Notes: a model not told the origin generated them from the sequence alone. DNA of 64,000 nucleotides from Bradyrhizobium sp. MOS002 (GCF_003020115.1 NZ_PYFX01000003.1:248001-312000), one strand, 5' to 3'. Counted from the stretch's first letter, positions 1 through 8,182 are shown. A program made the numbers and translations.

Positions 1-48
1 ATGGTTTGAACGCGCGCGCGTTCGTCCATCCATGATCGCGACACGGCC

Positions 49-1428
49 ATGCTGAGTTTCGAGCCCGGAACGGTCTTCAGCAGCCGTCACCTCGCCGATA
101 TTTTCAGCACCGCCCCGATGCGCACTATTTTCGGTGAGCGCAATTCGCTTGAGTCCATGCTCCTGGTCGAGGTCGCGCTGGCGAAGGTGCAAGGGCAGCT
201 CGGTTTGATTCCTGCCGAGGCTGCTGCTGCGATCGCCTCCGCTGCACGTGCTGAACTAATCGATCTCGACGAATTGGCCGCCGGCACCTTGCGCGCTGGT
301 TTGCCGGTCGTGAATCTGGTCGAGCAGCTGATCCGGCTCACCGGCAAACCCCATGGCGAATTCGTCCATTGGGGTGCCACGAGTCAGGACATCATGGACA
401 CCGCGCTCGTGATGCAGATGCGCGACGCGCTCGAGCTCATCCACCGCGATCTGGAGCGCCTGATATCGACGCTTGCGGATCTGGCGCGTACCCATCGCGA
501 TACGCCGATGGTCGGCAGGACCAAGCTTCAACACGCGATCCCGATCACCTTCGGGTTCAAGGTTTCCGTCTGGCTGTCGGGCCTGCTGCGCCACAGGCAA
601 CGTCTCGCCGAACTCAAACCAAGAGTCCTCCAGGTCCAGTTCGGCGGTGCGGTCGGCACTTTCGCATCACTCGGCGATGACGGCGACAGCGTCCGCGCTG
701 CGCTGGCCAGCGAGCTCGGACTCGGCGAGCCCCTGGTGGCATGGCACGCAGCGCGCGATGGTTTGGCCGAGACGGTTTGCCTGCTTGGGCTGATCTCTGC
801 GACCCTGAGCAAGATCGCGACCGATGTCGTGTTGATGGCGCAGACCGAGGTCGGCGAAGTGCTGGAGCCAGGCGGTCAGGGCCATGGCGCATCCAGCACC
901 ATGCCGCACAAGCGTAACCCGATCATCTGCGAGCAGATTCTCAGCACCGGACCGTCGCTGCGCCGGCTGGCAAGCGCCATGCTCGACGCTTCGGTCCACG
1001 ACCACGAACGGGCGACGGGACCGTGGCAAGCCGAATGGTTGCTGCTGCCGGAAGCGTTCGCGCTGGTCTCCCGGGCCATGGATAACGCTGTTCGCCTCTG
1101 CAGCGGACTGGTCGTCAGGCCCGATGCGATGCAGGCCAATCTCGGTCGGACACAGGGTCTCATCGCCGCAGAGGCCGTCATGATGGCGCTGGCGCCGCAC
1201 GTCGGGCGCCATCATGCGCACGAAATGGTGAGTGCGGCATGCACGCACGCCATCGCCTCGGGTCTGACGCTAGCCCAGAGCCTTTCGCGCGATCCGGCCG
1301 TGACGGCCCACATCGCACCCCATGAGATCGAGGCGGCTGCGGATCCGGCCCGATACATCGGCCTGTCCGGCCGTGAGGTCGATCGTGTTCTCGCGGCGGT
1401 GCAAGGCGACGCCATTGATGCGGAGTGA
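49..1428 (+). CDS. Fumarase/aspartase-superfamily lyase, 3-carboxy-cis,cis-muconate cycloisomerase-like
   Basis: The 459-residue protein carries the superfamily signature GASSTMPHKRNP (around residues 283-294), whose flexible loop supplies the catalytic serine, and the upstream HWGATSQDIMDT block typical of the PcaB/adenylosuccinate lyase branch. Length matches bacterial 3-carboxymuconate cycloisomerases (about 450 residues). Family members catalyse beta-elimination or cycloisomerisation of carboxylated substrates; PcaB acts in protocatechuate degradation. No other pca gene is visible, so the substrate is uncertain and a general 'lyase family protein' call is safer than pcaB. The ATG at 49 is the first in-frame ATG, and the frame remains open upstream to the window edge without another ATG. 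The stop is 6 nt before a periplasmic solute-binding gene, so the two are probably co-transcribed, which suggests catabolism of an imported organic acid. Confidence 0.85.
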   Translation: MLSFEPGTVFSSRHLADIFSTAPMRTIFGERNSLESMLLVEVALAKVQGQLGLIPAEAAAAIASAARAELIDLDELAAGTLRAGLPVVNLVEQLIRLTGKPHGEFVHWGATSQDIMDTALVMQMRDALELIHRDLERLISTLADLARTHRDTPMVGRTKLQHAIPITFGFKVSVWLSGLLRHRQRLAELKPRVLQVQFGGAVGTFASLGDDGDSVRAALASELGLGEPLVAWHAARDGLAETVCLLGLISATLSKIATDVVLMAQTEVGEVLEPGGQGHGASSTMPHKRNPIICEQILSTGPSLRRLASAMLDASVHDHERATGPWQAEWLLLPEAFALVSRAMDNAVRLCSGLVVRPDAMQANLGRTQGLIAAEAVMMALAPHVGRHHAHEMVSAACTHAIASGLTLAQSLSRDPAVTAHIAPHEIEAAADPARYIGLSGREVDRVLAAVQGDAIDAE

Positions 1429-1434
1429 GGCCAT

Positions 1435-2424
1435 ATGATTTTGAAGCGCAAGCGCATCGGCCTCGTCGCAGCTGCGGTGCTGACAATGTTGAATGCGGCA
1501 CAGGCCGAGTCGCCGTTCCCGTCACGGCCAATCACGTTGATCGTCCCGTTCGCGGCTGGCGGCCCCAATGACGTGATGAGCCGGATCGTGTCCGAACACA
1601 TGGCGCGAAAACTTGGGCAGCCGATCATTGTCGAGAACATCGCCGGGGCGGGCGGCACGACCGGCTCAACACGCGTCGCGAAAAGCGCGCCCGACGGTTA
1701 TACGCTCGTCAGCGGTCACGTCGGGACGCATGCTGCATCGGTCGCGCTGTATCCGAATCTCCGTTACGACCCAATGGTTGATTTCACGCCGATCGGCCTC
1801 GTTGCGGAAACGCCGATCCTCGTCGTCGTTCGTCGCGACCTCGCCGCCGACAGCATGGCGTCGTTCATCGCGATCGCCAAGGCGCGTGGCCCAGACCTCA
1901 CCTTGGGCCATGCGGGTGTCGGTTCGATCAGCCACATCAGCTGTCTGCTGTTCACCTCCGTGATCGGATTCAAGCCGGTGGAGGTGCCATATCGCGGATC
2001 AGCGCTGGCGATGACCGACCTGATCGCGGGCCGCAGCGACTTCAGCTGTGGACTGTTGGGCGACGTTCTTCCCTTCCTGGGTGACAACAATCTGCGTTTT
2101 CTGACCGTTTCGGCGCCCGCACGGGTTCCGCAATTGCCGGACACGCCGACGGCGAGGGAAGCAGGGCTTCCACAGTTTGTCGCATCGAGCTGGTTCGCGC
2201 TCTACCTGCCGAAAGGCGCGCCTGACGCCATTCGCGACCGCTTCTCGGATGCGCTTCGCGCAGCGCTCGACGATGACGGCGTGCGGAGACGGCTCGAACA
2301 GGTGGGCTTGATCCTGCCACCGCCGGACCAGCGAGGCCCCGAACCGCTCAAGCGGCGGATGACCGAAGAGATCGCGCGCTGGCAGGACATTGTCAAAACC
2401 GCGCAGATTCGTCTCGATCAATAA
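1435..2424 (+). CDS. Bug/TctC-family tripartite tricarboxylate transporter substrate-binding protein
   Basis: The 329-residue protein begins with a signal peptide (basic MILKRKR, hydrophobic stretch, likely cleavage after AQA at about residue 24). It continues with the family hallmarks YP/FPSRPITLIVPFAAGG, DVMSRIV, and IIVENIAGAGG, which form the carboxylate-binding loops of Bug proteins. These are periplasmic receptors for organic anions such as tricarboxylates or aromatic acids. The ATG at 1435 follows the lyase stop by 6 nt, with a GTGAGG ribosome-binding site overlapping that stop. No TctA/TctB membrane partners are present, which is usual because rhizobia and Bordetella encode many orphan Bug receptors. 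The pairing with the upstream lyase suggests that the ligand is the lyase pathway's substrate or a precursor. Confidence 0.9.
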   Translation: MILKRKRIGLVAAAVLTMLNAAQAESPFPSRPITLIVPFAAGGPNDVMSRIVSEHMARKLGQPIIVENIAGAGGTTGSTRVAKSAPDGYTLVSGHVGTHAASVALYPNLRYDPMVDFTPIGLVAETPILVVVRRDLAADSMASFIAIAKARGPDLTLGHAGVGSISHISCLLFTSVIGFKPVEVPYRGSALAMTDLIAGRSDFSCGLLGDVLPFLGDNNLRFLTVSAPARVPQLPDTPTAREAGLPQFVASSWFALYLPKGAPDAIRDRFSDALRAALDDDGVRRRLEQVGLILPPPDQRGPEPLKRRMTEEIARWQDIVKTAQIRLDQ

Positions 2425-2684
2425 GTGCAACCGATGCAGTCGAGCGCGTGATGGCCGGCCAGCTTTCGCGGTCGGCGCCTCACGCAGGCCGACGAAACAA
2501 TCCGGTGATCCGCTGTTGCAAGCTGGTGTTCACCATGATGCCACCGGTCGTGGCGGCAGTCTGCCAGTCATCTATCAAAAAATTCGAGATGCCCTGTCGG
2601 ATCGGCGGTATCTCGTCCGTCATCTAGACATGAATGGGCAATAGACGCTGACGTCGAGCCCGGCGATTCATGAGGAAGATGATC
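2425..2684. other. Intergenic region, no supported gene
   Basis: This 260-nt stretch separates the Bug receptor from the SRPBCC gene. A short open frame crosses it on the plus strand (ending near 2644) but has no good start context and no recognisable domain. No strong hairpin was seen. It presumably holds the promoter of the next gene. Confidence 0.5.
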
Positions 2685-3128
2685 ATGCCCAGCACTGTCC
2701 GCCTGCACCGCGTTCTCACGACCAGTCCGGAGAAAGTCTATCGCGCCTTCCTGGAGGCGGACGCGCTGGCGAAATGGCTTCCGCCGAACGGCTTCACCTG
2801 CACCGTCCATCATTTCGAGCCGAAGGTCGGGGGCACGTTCAAGATGTCGTTCCGTAACTTCACGACGGGCAGCAGCCACGCCTTCGGCGGCGAATATCTC
2901 GAGCTCGTCCCCGGCGAACGTCTCCGCTACACCGACAGGTTCGACGACCCCAATCTGCCGGGCGAGATCCAGGTCACCGTGATCCTGAAGAAAGTATCCG
3001 TCGGAACCGAGCTGGATATCACGCAGGCCGGCATCCCCGACGTCATCCCGCCGGAGGCTTGCTATCTCGGCTGGCAGGAATCGCTGCGCAATCTGGCGAA
3101 GCTCGTCGAGCCCGAGATCAAGCAATAG
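2685..3128 (+). CDS. SRPBCC (AHSA1/START-like) family protein
   Basis: The protein is 147 residues, typical of the AHSA1/ligand-binding SRPBCC fold. It starts with the recurrent RVLTTSPEKVYRAFLEADAL and LAKWLPPNGF motifs of this family, continues through a beta-rich middle, and ends in the amphipathic helix containing GWQESLRNLAKLVEP. Such small proteins bind hydrophobic ligands or act as activator-like modules; the ligand cannot be read from sequence. Two in-frame ATGs occur at 2670 and 2679. I chose 2685 because GAGGAAG at 2672-2678 is ideally spaced for it, whereas 2670 lacks a ribosome-binding site. It is transcribed towards the Hsp70-like gene on the opposite strand and appears monocistronic. 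Confidence 0.85.
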   Translation: MPSTVRLHRVLTTSPEKVYRAFLEADALAKWLPPNGFTCTVHHFEPKVGGTFKMSFRNFTTGSSHAFGGEYLELVPGERLRYTDRFDDPNLPGEIQVTVILKKVSVGTELDITQAGIPDVIPPEACYLGWQESLRNLAKLVEPEIKQ

Positions 3129-3167
3129 CGACCGGACGGGACTTAGGGGCGGCCGCGTAACCGTAGG

Positions 3168-4499
3168 CTACGCGCCCGCCCTCGACTGGAGCCCGCCGCT
3201 TGCGGTCCAGCGGTCGGGGTCCGGGCTATGTCCGATCAACGCAAGGCCGTAGGCGATCGACTCGAACTGGTCGCCCGACATCAGCCGTTCGTTGCCGAAC
3301 CGCTCGGCGAACAGTTTTCGAACGGCGGGCACGAAGGACGTGCCGCCGGTCAAAAACACCTTCTCGATCTCGCGCGCGGTGATGCCGGCTTCGCCCAGCA
3401 CCTTGTCGACGGTGGCCGCGAGCCTCGCGATGTCGTCGGCAATCCAGGCTTCGAAATTCTTCCGCGTGATGGTCGAGCCGATGTCGACCCCGCCGCCTTT
3501 GAAGCGGAACTCCACCTGGTCCTGCGCGGATAGCGCGACCTTGGCGTCGGATACCGCGCGGTACAGCGAAAAGCCGAGGTCGAGATCGACGATGGTGATG
3601 AAATCCTCGAGCAGAGCCGGCTTCACCGCGGTGCGCGCAAGCTCCCGGAGTTCGCGCAGGTCGCCGTTGCTCTTCATCATCGCGAGCTGATGCCAGCGCG
3701 CGAGGTTGGTGTAGTGGCCGGTGGGGATCGGCAGCACCTTGTCGAACGAGCGGAAGCTGGAGCCCTTGCCCAGCCGCGGCGAGACGACGTGATCGACAAT
3801 ACGATAATCGAACGTGTCGCCCGCAATCCCGATGCCGGCATGGCCGAGCGGCTCGGCACGCAAGGCGCCGCCGGCACGCGAGAACCGCATCACGGAGAAA
3901 TCGCTGGTGCCGCCGCCGAAATCCGCGACCAGCACGGTCGCATCGCGCTCCAGCCGGCGGGCGAAGGAGAACGCAGCTCCGACAGGCTCATAGACATAGC
4001 GGGCGTGGCCGGCGCCAAGGCGCTCGAACGCGGCCCGGTAGCGCTGCATCGCCAGCGCCTCGTCGGGATTGCCGCCGGCGAAGCGGACGGGGCGGCCGAC
4101 AGTGATGGTGGACGTCTCGAAGCCGAATTTATCGCCACCATGGCGCGCCAGCGTCCGCAGGAACGCCGCCAAAATATCCTCGAACTTGTAGCGCTGCCGG
4201 AACACCTGGGTGGTGTTGAAGCTGGAGCTCGCGGCAAAGGTCTTGAACGACTGGAGGAAGCGGTAGACATGCCGGCCTTCCAGGAACTGCTCGATCGCCC
4301 ACGGGCCGCCTTCGGCCTGGGCCCCGGCTCCCGGCCGGTCCTCCCAGAAGCACAGCGCGGATACGAAGACGCTGTGGCGCTGTCCGCCATGGTCGAAGCG
4401 GATGGCCTCGACCCGGCGGTCGTCCGCTGCAAGGGCCACGACCGTGTTGCTGGTCCCAAAATCGATGCCGATCGAGACGGCGGGCGAGGCGCTCGACAT
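3168..4499 (-). CDS. Hsp70-family ATPase (YegD-like), nucleotide-binding domain only
   Basis: The 443-residue protein contains the actin/Hsp70 ATPase motifs in order: phosphate-1 GIDFGTSNTVVAL near the N-terminus, phosphate-2 ADFGGGTSDFSVM near residue 190, and the adenosine motif LTGGTSFVPAV near residue 375. It stops shortly after the ATPase domain, so the peptide-binding domain of DnaK is absent; this matches YegD-type Hsp70-like proteins of unknown client. The reading frame continues upstream to 4595, but the ATG at 4499 (MSSASPAVS) is preferred because residues immediately before it are low-complexity and fall over a 15-bp tandem duplication. It is divergent from the small gene at 4761 and has no operon partner. 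Confidence 0.88.
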   Translation of the reverse strand: MSSASPAVSIGIDFGTSNTVVALAADDRRVEAIRFDHGGQRHSVFVSALCFWEDRPGAGAQAEGGPWAIEQFLEGRHVYRFLQSFKTFAASSSFNTTQVFRQRYKFEDILAAFLRTLARHGGDKFGFETSTITVGRPVRFAGGNPDEALAMQRYRAAFERLGAGHARYVYEPVGAAFSFARRLERDATVLVADFGGGTSDFSVMRFSRAGGALRAEPLGHAGIGIAGDTFDYRIVDHVVSPRLGKGSSFRSFDKVLPIPTGHYTNLARWHQLAMMKSNGDLRELRELARTAVKPALLEDFITIVDLDLGFSLYRAVSDAKVALSAQDQVEFRFKGGGVDIGSTITRKNFEAWIADDIARLAATVDKVLGEAGITAREIEKVFLTGGTSFVPAVRKLFAERFGNERLMSGDQFESIAYGLALIGHSPDPDRWTASGGLQSRAGA

Positions 4500-4551
4500 G
4501 AACCACTCTGACAGATGATTGGAAGGGGGCAGACCACTAACGGCTTTGCCT

Positions 4552-4581
4552 TGCGCTGCCAAGACCTGCGCTGCCAAGACC
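4552..4581. repeat. Perfect 15-bp tandem duplication
   Basis: The 15-mer TGCGCTGCCAAGACC occurs twice head to tail (4552-4566 and 4567-4581), upstream of the Hsp70-like gene. It lies in the intergenic region if the gene starts at 4499. Confidence 0.8.
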
Positions 4582-4687
4582 TTCGCCTCCGCCAAGTTCC
4601 CGAACGCCGCATTCCTAAGCCGTTAACCCGGCGTTATGCTGCAATGCGGTGGATTAAATGCTGCTATGCAATGGCATGCATAGACAT

Positions 4688-4704
4688 TGGCATCTGGTAT
4701 ACAT
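4688..4704 (+). promoter_or_regulatory. Shared operator-like motif, copy 1
   Basis: TGGCATCTGGTATACAT matches the consensus TGGMATNNKGYATACMA found upstream of four neighbouring genes. This copy ends 56 nt before the start codon of the 45-aa gene. The GTATAC core is palindromic, as in FadR-type GntR operators, but the cognate regulator is not in the window. Confidence 0.6.
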
Positions 4705-4720
4705 AAATTGCCCTTCGAAA

Positions 4721-4745
4721 TGAGACAGCACTGCTGACCGTCTCA
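4721..4745 (+). other. Leader hairpin ahead of small gene
   Basis: TGAGAC and GTCTCA are perfect inverted arms separated by 13 nt, ending 15 nt before the start codon at 4761. The structure would sit in the 5' untranslated region just ahead of the AAAGGG ribosome-binding site. Confidence 0.4.
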
Positions 4746-4760
4746 AGAAAGGGATTTCCG

Positions 4761-4898
4761 ATGTCCAAGACCGCTTCCGTCGCTCTCGCGCCCTCCTCCT
4801 CGCTGTTCGCCCGCCTGATGGCCACGATCGACCGCCTCCTGATGGCGAGCGCCGAGATCTCGAATCACAATGGCGACCTGCCGCGCTTCGGCCTGTAA
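4761..4898 (+). CDS. Conserved-looking 45-aa protein of unknown function
   Basis: An ATG preceded by AAAGGG opens a 45-residue frame beginning MSKTASVALAPSSSLFARLM and ending NHNGDLPRFGL. The central part (LFARLMATIDRLLMASAEI) could form one amphipathic helix; there is no signal peptide or obvious transmembrane segment. Support for it being real comes from context: a ribosome-binding site, an upstream copy of the motif shared with the MFS genes, and a strong rho-independent terminator 60 nt after the stop, so it looks like a complete transcription unit. No function can be assigned; it may belong to the same regulon as the transporters downstream. Confidence 0.65.
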   Translation: MSKTASVALAPSSSLFARLMATIDRLLMASAEISNHNGDLPRFGL

Positions 4899-4958
4899 GC
4901 TGGGCAGCCTCCCGCGCCGCGAGACGGTTTCAGAACGCTTCGCATACTACTTTTGATG

Positions 4959-4983
4959 AATGGCCCCGGATGACGGGGCCATT
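4959..4983 (+). terminator. Rho-independent terminator after 45-aa gene
   Basis: AATGGCCCCG (4959-4968) and CGGGGCCATT (4974-4983) form a perfect 10-bp stem with a GATGA loop, followed by TCTACTT. Confidence 0.75.
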
Positions 4984-5069
4984 TCTACTTGTGCTGTCCT
5001 GAGTCACAGCCGCAATCGCGCAAGGTCCTGCGGCATTTGCGCACGGTGACCGGACCAGCGCTTGAAGCT

Positions 5070-5086
5070 TGGCATAATGCATACAA
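5070..5086 (+). promoter_or_regulatory. Shared operator-like motif, copy 2
   Basis: TGGCATAATGCATACAA fits the shared consensus and is preceded at the usual 5-nt distance by CTTG (5061-5064). It ends 51 nt before the start codon of the first MFS gene. Confidence 0.6.
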
Positions 5087-5137
5087 GAATGCCGTTCCAG
5101 CGCTCGCAGAAAAATGAGAGGCGCCACGGGAGGCTTT

Positions 5138-6424
5138 ATGACGGACATGGTGCAAGCAACCGCCCCGACAGCCGCGCGCGTTAGCGACACGTATCGCTGG
5201 GCGCAATTGGCAGTCGGTGTCGCGGCTATGGTGATGATCGCCAACTACCAATACGGCTGGACGTTCTTCGTCCCCGACATCCAGAAGAAATTCGGCTGGG
5301 ATCGTGCGTCGATCCAATGGGCCTTTACGCTGTTCGTGCTGTTCGAGACCTGGCTCGTGCCGATCGAAGGATGGTTCGTCGACAAATACGGCCCGCGCAT
5401 CGTCGTGCTGGTCGGCGGCGTGCTCTGCGCCATTGGCTGGGCCATCAACGCGCAGGCGACAACGCTCAATGGCTACTATCTCGGCATGATCGTCGCGGGC
5501 ATCGGTGCCGGCGGCGTCTACGGCACCTGCGTCGGTAACGCGCTGAAGTGGTTTCCGGACAAGCGCGGTCTTGCCGCGGGCATCACGGCCGCGGGCTTCG
5601 GTGCAGGTTCTGCGCTGACCGTCGCGCCGATCCAGGCCATGATCAAGGACAGCGGTTTCCAGACCACCTTCCTCTATTTCGGTCTCGGACAAGGCATCAT
5701 CATCTGCATCCTCGCCTTCTTCCTGCTGGCGCCGAAGGCAGGCCAGGTGCCGAACATCGTGGCGAACGCCAATCTGCAACAGACCCGCCGCAACTATCAG
5801 CCGACTGAGGTGCTGCGTCAGCCGATCTTCTGGCTGATGTACTTCATGTTCGTCATCGTCGGCGCCGGCGGCCTGATGGTGACGGCCAATTTGAAGCCGA
5901 TCGCGGCCGACTGGAAAATCGACAACGTCCCGGTCACGCTAATGGCGGTGACCATGACCGCGGTGACCTTCGCGGCCACGATCGACCGCGTGCTCAACGG
6001 CCTGACGCGCCCGTTCTTCGGTTGGATCTCCGACATGATCGGCCGCGAGAATACGATGTTCATCGCCTTCGGCATGGAAGGTATCGGCATTTGGATGCTC
6101 TACCTCTGGGGCCACGATCCGCTCTGGTTCGTGCTGCTCTCGGGCTTCGTGTTCTTCGCCTGGGGTGAGATCTACTCGCTGTTCCCCTCGACCTGCACCG
6201 ACACGTTCGGCGCCAAGTTCGCGACCACCAATGCCGGCCTGCTTTACACCGCGAAGGGCACGGCCGCGCTGCTGGTCCCGATCGGCAACTACATGCAGCA
6301 GTCGTCGGGCAGTTGGGACAACGTGTTCATCATCGCGGCCGGCGCCAACATCCTGGCCTCGGCGCTGGCGATCGCGGTGCTCAAACCCTGGCGCAAGGTC
6401 GTGGTCGCGCAATCGACCGTCTGA
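5138..6424 (+). CDS. Oxalate/formate antiporter-family (OFA) MFS transporter, first copy
   Basis: A 428-residue protein with about 12 hydrophobic segments. The region WFVDKYGPRIVVLVGG matches MFS motif A, and LTRPFFGWISDMIGRE is its second-half counterpart. The segment ATTNAGLLYTAKGTAALL near residue 373 aligns by recollection with the substrate-binding lysine helix (TM11, K355) of Oxalobacter OxlT, supporting an anion antiporter of the OFA family. The substrate could be oxalate, formate or another small carboxylate. The ATG at 5138 is chosen because GGGAGG lies at 5128-5133; an upstream in-frame ATG at 5114 lacks one. It has its own upstream motif and a strong terminator, so it is likely monocistronic. 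Confidence 0.88.
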   Translation: MTDMVQATAPTAARVSDTYRWAQLAVGVAAMVMIANYQYGWTFFVPDIQKKFGWDRASIQWAFTLFVLFETWLVPIEGWFVDKYGPRIVVLVGGVLCAIGWAINAQATTLNGYYLGMIVAGIGAGGVYGTCVGNALKWFPDKRGLAAGITAAGFGAGSALTVAPIQAMIKDSGFQTTFLYFGLGQGIIICILAFFLLAPKAGQVPNIVANANLQQTRRNYQPTEVLRQPIFWLMYFMFVIVGAGGLMVTANLKPIAADWKIDNVPVTLMAVTMTAVTFAATIDRVLNGLTRPFFGWISDMIGRENTMFIAFGMEGIGIWMLYLWGHDPLWFVLLSGFVFFAWGEIYSLFPSTCTDTFGAKFATTNAGLLYTAKGTAALLVPIGNYMQQSSGSWDNVFIIAAGANILASALAIAVLKPWRKVVVAQSTV

Positions 6425-6450
6425 CGCTCTCGAAAAGCGCTTTCTCGCGC

Positions 6451-6480
6451 AAAACGCCCGGCCTCGCGGCCGGGCGTTTT
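6451..6480 (+). terminator. Rho-independent terminator after first MFS gene
   Basis: AAAACGCCCGGCC and GGCCGGGCGTTTT are perfect 13-bp arms around a TCGC loop, with the T-run built into the 3' arm. It lies 26 nt after the stop codon and is nearly symmetrical. Confidence 0.85.
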
Positions 6481-6568
6481 CGTTGTGCGCAAGGTTTTCG
6501 TGAACCCGCCGTCCCGTACGGAACTCCGCATATTTTGTCACCGGCTTGCCAAGATAGGGCTTGCAATC

Positions 6569-6585
6569 TGGAATATGGTATACCA
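6569..6585 (+). promoter_or_regulatory. Shared operator-like motif, copy 3
   Basis: TGGAATATGGTATACCA fits the consensus and contains the full palindrome TGGTATACCA. CTTG sits at 6560-6563, again 5 nt upstream. It ends 97 nt before the start codon of the second MFS gene. Confidence 0.6.
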
Positions 6586-6682
6586 AGGTCGGCGCCGCGC
6601 TTGCGACGATAAGCCACAATATTGCGACATCAGGTCATCTTGCGATCGGTGTCGAACCAGACAGGCGCTTGGGAGGTTCTTG

Positions 6683-8005
6683 ATGATTTCCAGCACCGAT
6701 GGCGCTGTCACGGCCGCGCCTCTCCGCACAGGTTTCCGTTGGCTCCAGCTGGTCATGGGCATCGTCTGCATGGCGATGATCGCCAACCTGCAATATGGCT
6801 GGACGCTGTTCGTCGATCCGATCGATCACGCGCACCACTGGGGACGCGCCGCGATCCAGCTCGCTTTCACCATCTTCGTCGTCACCGAAACCTGGCTGGT
6901 GCCGATCGAGGCCTGGTTCGTCGACAAATACGGCCCGCGCATCGTCATCATGTTCGGGGGTGTCATGATCGCGCTGTCGTGGATTCTCAACTCCTACGCC
7001 GATAGCCTCACTTTGCTCTATGCGGCCGCGATCATCGGCGGCATGGGCGCGGGCGCGGTGTACGGCACCTGCGTCGGCAACGCGCTGAAATGGTTTCCTG
7101 ATCGCCGGGGCCTTGCCGCCGGTGCAACCGCCGCCGGCTTCGGCGCGGGCGCTGCACTCACCGTCGTGCCGATCGCGACCATGATCGCAACGAGCGGCTA
7201 TCAGCACGCGTTCCTCACCTTCGGCATCGGCCAGGGCGTGATCGTCTTCGTGCTCGCGTTCTTCATTCAACCGCCGCGGCTCTCGATTCCGCCGAAGAAG
7301 AAGCAGCTCAATTTGCCGCAGACCAAGATCGACTTCACCCCGCCCCAGGTGCTGCGCGCCCCTATTTTCTGGGTCATGTATCTCGTGTTCGTCATGGTCG
7401 CCTCGGGCGGCCTGATGACCGCGGCGCAGATCGCCCCGATCGCGCACGACTTCAAGATCGCCGACACGCCGGTCACGCTCGCCGGCTTCCAGATGGCGGC
7501 ATTGACGTTCGCGATCTCGCTCGACCGCATCTTCGACGGTTTCGGACGTCCCTTCTTCGGCTTCGTCTCCGACACGATCGGCCGCGAGCACACCATGTTC
7601 ATCGCCTTCGGCACCGCCGCGCTGATGCTGCTGACGCTGTCGGCCTATGGCCACGTGCCTGTCGTCTTCGTGCTCGCCACCGCGGTCTATTTCGGCGTGT
7701 TCGGCGAGATCTACTCGTTGTTCCCCGCCACCTGCGGCGACACCTTCGGCTCGAAGTTCGCAACCACCAACAACGGCATGCTCTACACGGCGAAGGGGAC
7801 GGCGTCCCTGCTCGTTCCGCTCGCAAGCGTGATCTCGGCCACGTATGGCTGGAAGGCCGTGTTCGTGGTCGCGGTTGCGCTGAACGCGACGGCGGCGCTG
7901 ATGGCGCTGTTCGTGATCAAGCCGATGCGCCGCTCCTTCATCCTCGGCAAGGAAGCCGAGAGCGCCAACGCCACGACGGGGAACGCCAAGACCGAGACGG
8001 CATAA
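6683..8005 (+). CDS. Oxalate/formate antiporter-family (OFA) MFS transporter, second copy
   Basis: A 440-residue paralogue of the preceding transporter, alignable along its length: shared blocks include NLQYGWTLFVDPI, WFVDKYGPRIVIMFGG, VYGTCVGNALKWFPDRRG and NNGMLYTAKGTASLL with the equivalent lysine near residue 371. It probably exchanges a small carboxylate across the inner membrane. The ATG at 6683 has GGGAGG upstream; the frame is open much further upstream but those residues do not resemble the family and overlap the operator motif. A terminator separates it from the upstream copy, so the two paralogues are separately controlled although both carry the same upstream motif. The C-terminal tail is hydrophilic and longer than in the first copy. 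Confidence 0.88.
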   Translation: MISSTDGAVTAAPLRTGFRWLQLVMGIVCMAMIANLQYGWTLFVDPIDHAHHWGRAAIQLAFTIFVVTETWLVPIEAWFVDKYGPRIVIMFGGVMIALSWILNSYADSLTLLYAAAIIGGMGAGAVYGTCVGNALKWFPDRRGLAAGATAAGFGAGAALTVVPIATMIATSGYQHAFLTFGIGQGVIVFVLAFFIQPPRLSIPPKKKQLNLPQTKIDFTPPQVLRAPIFWVMYLVFVMVASGGLMTAAQIAPIAHDFKIADTPVTLAGFQMAALTFAISLDRIFDGFGRPFFGFVSDTIGREHTMFIAFGTAALMLLTLSAYGHVPVVFVLATAVYFGVFGEIYSLFPATCGDTFGSKFATTNNGMLYTAKGTASLLVPLASVISATYGWKAVFVVAVALNATAALMALFVIKPMRRSFILGKEAESANATTGNAKTETA

Positions 8006-8030
8006 CAAACACGCACCTTGGACGGGCGAG

Positions 8031-8056
8031 AAGGGGGCGCAGCGATGCGCCCCTTT
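8031..8056 (+). terminator. Rho-independent terminator after second MFS gene
   Basis: AAGGGGGCGCA and TGCGCCCCTTT pair over 11 bp (one G-T) around a GCGA loop, followed by CTTGTTT. Confidence 0.8.
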
Positions 8057-8132
8057 CTTGTTTGGCTCGCGGCAAATGTCAGCATTGCTGCCGCAAGATT
8101 TTTCGGATCAGCCAAATCGAAGGCTTGACGGT

Positions 8133-8149
8133 TGGCATTATGTATACCA
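8133..8149 (+). promoter_or_regulatory. Shared operator-like motif, copy 4
   Basis: TGGCATTATGTATACCA fits the consensus, with CTTG at 8124-8127. It ends only 33 nt before the CBS-protein start codon, so it must lie at or very close to the transcription start. Confidence 0.6.
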
Positions 8150-8182
8150 CACTTGGCTCGTCATTCACCCAAGGAGGTTGCA

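Noticed and set aside
2390..2644. 84-codon plus-strand frame after the Bug receptor
   Set aside because: It starts inside the receptor gene, has no ribosome-binding site and no domain; the apparent GntR-like IYQKIRDAL near its end is too short to support a gene relic.
4687..8149. TTGGCAT elements read as sigma-54 -24 boxes
   Set aside because: No GC doublet occurs at the required 10-nt spacing from the GG in these sites, so they are not sigma-54 promoters.
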